This document shows positions 60,044 through 64,000 of a stretch of DNA of 64,000 nucleotides, piece after piece (position 1 is the stretch's first letter; the number at the start of each line of letters is the position of its first letter). The DNA comes from Pseudomonas poae (GTDB taxonomy: Bacteria > Pseudomonadota > Gammaproteobacteria > Pseudomonadales > Pseudomonadaceae), in assembly GCA_004000515.1 (NCBI GenBank), contig CP034537.1:5594001-5658000 (forward strand). The letters are read 5' to 3'. A program made the position numbers and the translations under genes. The notes beneath the pieces were generated by a model. That model did no database searches, was not told the DNA's origin, and worked only from the letters and a program-made list of their open reading frames with translations.

Positions 60044-60894
60044 TTCCTCATCCGCGGGTCGAGGCGATCACGCAATGCATCGCCAAACAGGTTGATCGCC
60101 AGTAACGTCAGGCAGATAAACAGTCCTGGGAACACACCCAGCCACGGCGCCGAGGCGATGTAAGGCCGGCTGCTGGCGAGCATGTTGCCCCAGGTCGCCG
60201 CTGGTGGCGGCACGCCAAGGCCGAGAAAACTCAAGGCACTTTCCGACAGCAATGCCCAACCGAACATGCTGGTGGCCAGCACGCACAACGGCGCCAGGCA
60301 GTTCGGCGCAATGTGCCGCAGCATGGTGTACAGCTCGGAATTGCCGATCACCCGCGAGGCTTCGATGTACTCCAGCTCGCGCAGGGACAGCACCGTGCCG
60401 CGCACTACTCGCACCACTGACGGCGTGTAGGCGATGCCCAGGGCCAGGACAATGCCGTACTTGCTCGCGCCGATAATCGCCATGATGCCCAGCGCCATGA
60501 GGATGCCGGGGAATGCCAGCAGCGCATCGTTGAACATCATCAGCACGCGGTCGGTCCAGCCACGCAGGTAACCGGCGAGCATGCCGATCAGGGTGCCTGC
60601 CATCACGGCGACGCTGACCGTCAGCAAGCTCACCCACAAACTGGTGCGCGCACCGATCAGCAAACGGCTGAACACATCGCGGCCAAACTCGTCGGTGCCC
60701 AGCCAGTGGACGGCCGAGGGCGCCTGGAAGCGCGACAGCAGGTCGATCTTCAGCGGGTCGAACGGCGACCACACCAACCCCATCAACGCCAGGGCAACCA
60801 ATGCCACCAGCAACCCGCCGCCGATCAAGGCGTTGGCCGGTGCCCAGGCGCGGCGGCGCTTGGCGGGTGCCGGCACGGCAATCGTCGAACTCAT
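60040..60894 (-). CDS. Peptide-type ABC importer permease (DppC-like)
   Basis: Intact, 284 residues. The N-terminal OppC segment and DEFGRDVFSRLLIGARTSLW are diagnostic. The EAA loop is YIEASRVIGNSELYTMLRHI with the following P-N motif. ATG 60894 overlaps the DppB-like stop as ATGA, so the operon is translationally coupled. Confidence 0.92.
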   Translation of the reverse strand: MSSTIAVPAPAKRRRAWAPANALIGGGLLVALVALALMGLVWSPFDPLKIDLLSRFQAPSAVHWLGTDEFGRDVFSRLLIGARTSLWVSLLTVSVAVMAGTLIGMLAGYLRGWTDRVLMMFNDALLAFPGILMALGIMAIIGASKYGIVLALGIAYTPSVVRVVRGTVLSLRELEYIEASRVIGNSELYTMLRHIAPNCLAPLCVLATSMFGWALLSESALSFLGLGVPPPAATWGNMLASSRPYIASAPWLGVFPGLFICLTLLAINLFGDALRDRLDPRMRK

Positions 60895-61832
60895 AACTTC
60901 ACCCTTGGATCGAACAGCGGATAGAGCAGATCCACACACAGGTTGACCAGCACGTAGATAAAGGTGATCAGCAGCAGGCAGCCCTGCAGCACCGGGTAGT
61001 CGCGGGCGAAAATCGCATCCACCATCAAGCGACCGATGCCTGGCAGGGTGAACACGGTTTCCAGTACGGCAATGCCGCCCAACAGGTTGCCGAGGATCAA
61101 CCCCACCAAGGTCCAAGTGGGCGCGAAAGCGTTGGGCAAGGCGTGCTTCCACAACACCGCACGCTCCGACAACCCCTTGGCCCTGGCATGGGCGATGTAT
61201 TCCAGGCGCAGCACTTCGATGGTGCTGGCCCGCGCCATGCGGGTGATCGCGCCGACTTCCACCAACGTCAGGGTGACCACCGGCAGCACCATGTAGCTCA
61301 TGGCTTGCCACGGTGCCTGGGCAAAACTGACGTAGCCCACCACCGGCAACCAGCCCAGCTGGATGCCGAAAGCGTGCAGCAACAGCAAGCCAAGCCAGAA
61401 GCTGGGGATCGACAGCAACAAGGTCGCCACCGACACCAGCCCCAGGTCGAGCGCGCTGTTTTGCTTCCACGCGGCGATCAGGCCGATCGGTACCGCGATC
61501 AACGTGGCCAGCAACACCGCCACCAGCACGATGGTCGCGCTGACGCTGAACCGGTCCAGGATCAGCGGCAACACCGCCTGCTTGGTGCTGATGGAGAACC
61601 CGAGGTCAAAGCTCAACACGGCCTTGAACCAGATCAGGAACTGGGTCACCAACGAGTGATCCAGGCCCAGGGTGTGACGCATATCGGCCAGGCTTTGCGG
61701 GTCGGCCATATCGCCGAGCATCAACAACGCCGGGTCGCCCGGGATCAGCCGGATCAAGGCGAACACCATTACCGAAATCAGCAACAGCGTAGGGATCGCC
61801 ATCCCGAGTTTTTGCAGGATAAAACGCAACAT
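60891..61832 (-). CDS. Peptide-type ABC importer permease (DppB-like)
   Basis: Intact, 313 residues. It opens MLRFILQKLGMAIPTLLLIS then RLIPGDPALLMLG, the standard DppB start. The EAA loop is YIAHARAKGLSERAVLWKHA with LPNAFAP following. It ends DLLYPLFDPRVKL, the family tail. It sits 12 nt after the binding-protein stop. Confidence 0.93.
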   Translation of the reverse strand: MLRFILQKLGMAIPTLLLISVMVFALIRLIPGDPALLMLGDMADPQSLADMRHTLGLDHSLVTQFLIWFKAVLSFDLGFSISTKQAVLPLILDRFSVSATIVLVAVLLATLIAVPIGLIAAWKQNSALDLGLVSVATLLLSIPSFWLGLLLLHAFGIQLGWLPVVGYVSFAQAPWQAMSYMVLPVVTLTLVEVGAITRMARASTIEVLRLEYIAHARAKGLSERAVLWKHALPNAFAPTWTLVGLILGNLLGGIAVLETVFTLPGIGRLMVDAIFARDYPVLQGCLLLITFIYVLVNLCVDLLYPLFDPRVKL

Positions 61833-61844
61833 ACTCAGGCCTCG

Positions 61845-63401
61845 TTACTGTGCCGCGAGGCTGACGCCCCACAACCGTGGCGACGACACCGGCCACGAAT
61901 GGAAGCCCTTGACGCTGTCGCGCAGCGCTGCGGCGACCGTGCCGTTGTAGATGATCACCATCGGCGTGTCGTGGATCATCATCGTATGCAGCTGGTCGAA
62001 CAACGCCTGGCGCTTGGCCGTGTCGCTCTCACGCACCGCCTCGCGCAGCACCGCCTGGGCCTGGGGGTTGTCCCAGACTTTGCGCGGTTCCTTGGTCTTG
62101 TCGCCCATCAGCGAATCGAAGCTGGTGGCCGGGTCCAGGCGCGACGAATAAGAGAACGCCATCATCTGGTAGTTGCCGCTTTGGTAACGCTCGAGCTGGG
62201 TGCCCCACTCCAGGGTTTCCATCTGGATATTCAAGCCGCTGGCCACTGCCATTGCCTGGCTGAGCAGGCCCATGTCGAACATCTGCGAGTAGCGTTTGTT
62301 GACGATCATCTTGATCGGCTGGCCGTTGTAGCCGGCCTCTTTCAACAGGCGCTGGGCTTGCTGCGGGTCGTAGTGGTAACCCTGCTTGGCGGTGGCGTTG
62401 TAGAACGGGCTGGTTTGCGGGATTGCCGAGTTGTTCGGCTCGGAGGTGCCGTTGGACAGCGCGGTGACCATCTGCCCGTAGTCGAGGGATGCAGCAATGG
62501 CCTGGCGGATGCGCACATCCTTGAGCAGCGGGTCGTTGGTCTGGAACAACAAACCACAGATGGCCATGATCGGGCTGAAGGAAATCTGCACGCCCGGCCG
62601 GGCCTTCAGTTCTTCGGCATCGCTGGCGCTGACGTTGGGCAGCAGGTCGATGTTGTTGGACATCAAGGCCGCCTTGGCCGATGACGGGTCCGGGATCACC
62701 ATGAAGCGCAAGTCATCCACCAGCGCCTGCTTCTTGCCGGTGAAGCCGTCCGGCCCTGCCTCGTCACGTGGGCTGTAGTCCTTGAAGCGTGACAGCACGA
62801 CATATTGGCCGGGCTTCCATTCGGTAAGGCTGAACGGGCCGGTGCCGATGGGCGCCTTCCAACTGCCGTCCGCCGCCAGCGAGTCGCGATGCAGGATGCC
62901 GCTGCCGCCGCAATCGGGGCGTGCCATCGAGGCCAGGAACAGGCCGCTCGGCTGGTCGAGGTGGAAGATCACGGTGAGCGGGTCCGGGGTGTCGATACCG
63001 GTGATCTTCGCCCCGCCACGGCCATCGAACTCAGCCAGGCAACGCCATTGGGTCTTGGGATTCAAGTAGCGCTCCCAGGTCCATTTCACGTCCTCGGCGG
63101 TCAGGGTTGCGCCGTTCTGGAAGTGCACGCCTTCACGCAGCTTGAAGGTGTAAGTCATGCCGTCATCGGAGTGTTGCACTTCACGGGCCAGCAACGGGCC
63201 GACGGAGGCGTCTTCGCGGTGGGCCACCAGGCCTTCGACGATGTGCAGCATCACGGTGTCGGTGTTTTCGTCGCGGTTGACGCCAGGTTTTGTGCTGCGG
63301 ATATCGGCGTTCAAGCCCACGCGCAAAGTGGTCTGGGCCTGCGCAAGGCCGGCGCCGAGCGCGAGGGTGGCGCACAGCGTTCCATTGAGTAAGCGATTCA
63401 C
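61845..63401 (-). CDS. Periplasmic substrate-binding protein of a peptide-type ABC importer (SBP family 5)
   Basis: Intact, 518 residues from a GTG at 63401 (VNRLLNGTLCATLALGAGLA), with AAGGAGA upstream; the longer frame to 63455 has no site. Signal ends AQA. SBP-5 blocks include MLHIVEGLVAHREDASVGPL, TYTFKLREGVHFQNGATLTA and EDVKWTWERYLNP. It is the first gene of the importer operon. Ligand not identifiable by eye; SBP-5 members bind di/oligopeptides, nickel or opine-like compounds. Confidence 0.92.
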   Translation of the reverse strand: MNRLLNGTLCATLALGAGLAQAQTTLRVGLNADIRSTKPGVNRDENTDTVMLHIVEGLVAHREDASVGPLLAREVQHSDDGMTYTFKLREGVHFQNGATLTAEDVKWTWERYLNPKTQWRCLAEFDGRGGAKITGIDTPDPLTVIFHLDQPSGLFLASMARPDCGGSGILHRDSLAADGSWKAPIGTGPFSLTEWKPGQYVVLSRFKDYSPRDEAGPDGFTGKKQALVDDLRFMVIPDPSSAKAALMSNNIDLLPNVSASDAEELKARPGVQISFSPIMAICGLLFQTNDPLLKDVRIRQAIAASLDYGQMVTALSNGTSEPNNSAIPQTSPFYNATAKQGYHYDPQQAQRLLKEAGYNGQPIKMIVNKRYSQMFDMGLLSQAMAVASGLNIQMETLEWGTQLERYQSGNYQMMAFSYSSRLDPATSFDSLMGDKTKEPRKVWDNPQAQAVLREAVRESDTAKRQALFDQLHTMMIHDTPMVIIYNGTVAAALRDSVKGFHSWPVSSPRLWGVSLAAQ

Positions 63402-63562
63402 GGGAGACGTTCTCCTTCGCTGCAAAGACCGGCCTGGGGCAGGAGCCGGCTTCAAGCCTGTATTAGGTCGTTGTTGTTATGGCCTGACAGGAGCCGGGGC
63501 CGCGGATGATTTTTGTTTTTTAAATTCGCCGGGACATATTCACAGCAAGCACATTGCTTGTA

Positions 63563-63589
63563 AATGTTTTTTATGCATATAAAAACATT
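63563..63589. promoter_or_regulatory. Near-perfect palindrome upstream of the ABC operon, candidate GntR-type operator (site 2)
   Basis: Arms AATGTTTTT (63563) and AAAAACATT (ending 63589) flank TATGCATATA. The minus strand of 63577-63589 is the 13-mer also present at 55764-55776. It lies 162 nt before the GTG start of the binding protein. A regulatory role is inference. Confidence 0.55.
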
Positions 63590-63604
63590 GATAGCTAAAA
63601 CTCA

Positions 63605-63630
63605 GGCAAAAAAAGAGGCCGAAGCCTCTT
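63605..63630 (-). terminator. Rho-independent terminator of the GNAT gene
   Basis: AAGAGGC at 63613-63619 pairs with GCCTCTT at 63624-63630 across a CGAA-type loop. On the minus strand it is followed by a run of T residues (63607-63614 region). It ends the minus-strand acetyltransferase gene just upstream of the ABC operon. Confidence 0.85.
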
Positions 63631-63649
63631 CCTCTGCAACCACCGCCAC

Positions 63650-64000
63650 TTAATGCAGCGCAGCCCGCGTGATCAGGTAGCTCACCAATTGCGGGTCGTC
63701 GTCCAGCTCCAGGCTCTGCACCGGGCGCGGCAAGTTATCCAGCACCGTGCGCCAGAACGCCTGGGACACTTCATCCTGGTCATAGAAACGCACCAGCCAA
63801 TTGGCCTCGCCGCTGCACAGCACCTGGCTGGCAATGGCACGGCCGATGCCTTTGCGGCGGTAGCGTTTGAGGATGAACAGGTCAGCCAGCTCCAGGGCGT
63901 CGATGCCCGGCAACTCGCTGCCTTCGATCAACAGGAAGCCGGCGATATAACCATCCACCAGCAGCAGGTTGGCACTCCACTGTGGGTCTTCCCAGTAACG
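63650..64000 (-). CDS. GNAT-family N-acetyltransferase (5' truncated by the window end)
   Basis: The frame is open to the window edge. The visible 116 residues are the C-terminal part. The acetyl-CoA loop is RRKGIGRAIASQVL, preceded by DALELADLFILKRYR, which is the core GNAT strand and motif A. The apparent start at 63958 is an internal GTG; upstream residues (WEDPQWSANLLL) continue in frame. Substrate unknown. Confidence 0.85.
   Translation of the reverse strand, partial: RYWEDPQWSANLLLVDGYIAGFLLIEGSELPGIDALELADLFILKRYRRKGIGRAIASQVLCSGEANWLVRFYDQDEVSQAFWRTVLDNLPRPVQSLELDDDPQLVSYLITRAALH

Overview
The window reads as chromosomal DNA of a fluorescent Pseudomonas, most likely the P. fluorescens group. 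It is GC-rich, carries the GTGGGAGC-type REP/REPIN palindromes typical of that group, encodes an arylesterase closely resembling the P. fluorescens enzyme PFE, and has gene order recalled from P. aeruginosa PA0674-PA0690. No tRNA, rRNA, CRISPR array, prophage or insertion sequence was seen.

A general warning comes first. About half of the protein genes are split by single-base length differences, mostly in short homopolymers, in unrelated conserved genes on both strands. Some genes carry two that cancel out. This looks like uncorrected sequencing error rather than gene decay. I therefore annotate each such gene as one CDS across its frames and give the approximate breakpoints.

Region 1 (1-28.0 kb) is a phosphate-starvation secretion island. 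It has a giant two-partner-secretion exoprotein (pdtA), a DING phosphate-binding protein, a full Hxc-type type II secretion set (hxcS,R,Q,Z,Y,X,T,P on the minus strand; hxcV,U,W on the plus strand) and the VreA-VreI-VreR (PUMA3) cell-surface-signalling genes. A 0.77-kb inverted repeat element separates hxcR from hxcQ.

Region 2 (28.1-34.6 kb, plus strand) holds a LuxR-type regulator and a polyamine-type ABC importer (ATPase, Tat-exported binding protein, two permeases) with an aldehyde dehydrogenase.

Region 3 (35.1-44.2 kb) is a minus-strand catabolic operon: HMG-CoA reductase (mvaA), HMG-CoA lyase (mvaB), a CaiB-type CoA-transferase, two MaoC/FAS1-like hydratase halves, a two-helix membrane protein, a TctA-type permease and an OprD-type porin. 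A divergent MocR regulator lies next to a palindromic candidate operator. It probably feeds mevalonate, and perhaps a C6 branched dicarboxylate, through HMG-CoA to acetyl-CoA and acetoacetate.

Region 4 (44.2-51.5 kb) has mntP under a yybP-ykoY manganese riboswitch, then single redox and hydrolase genes: alcohol dehydrogenase, PFE-like esterase, quinone oxidoreductase, Old Yellow Enzyme, DJ-1/PfpI protein and a GlxA-like AraC regulator.

Region 5 (51.5-63.6 kb) pairs a serine-hydrolase/omega-aminotransferase/aldehyde-dehydrogenase operon with a peptide-type ABC importer and OprD porin operon. Between them lies a GntR regulator with two winged-helix segments. A shared 13-bp motif upstream of both operons suggests co-regulation. 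A partial GNAT acetyltransferase closes the window.
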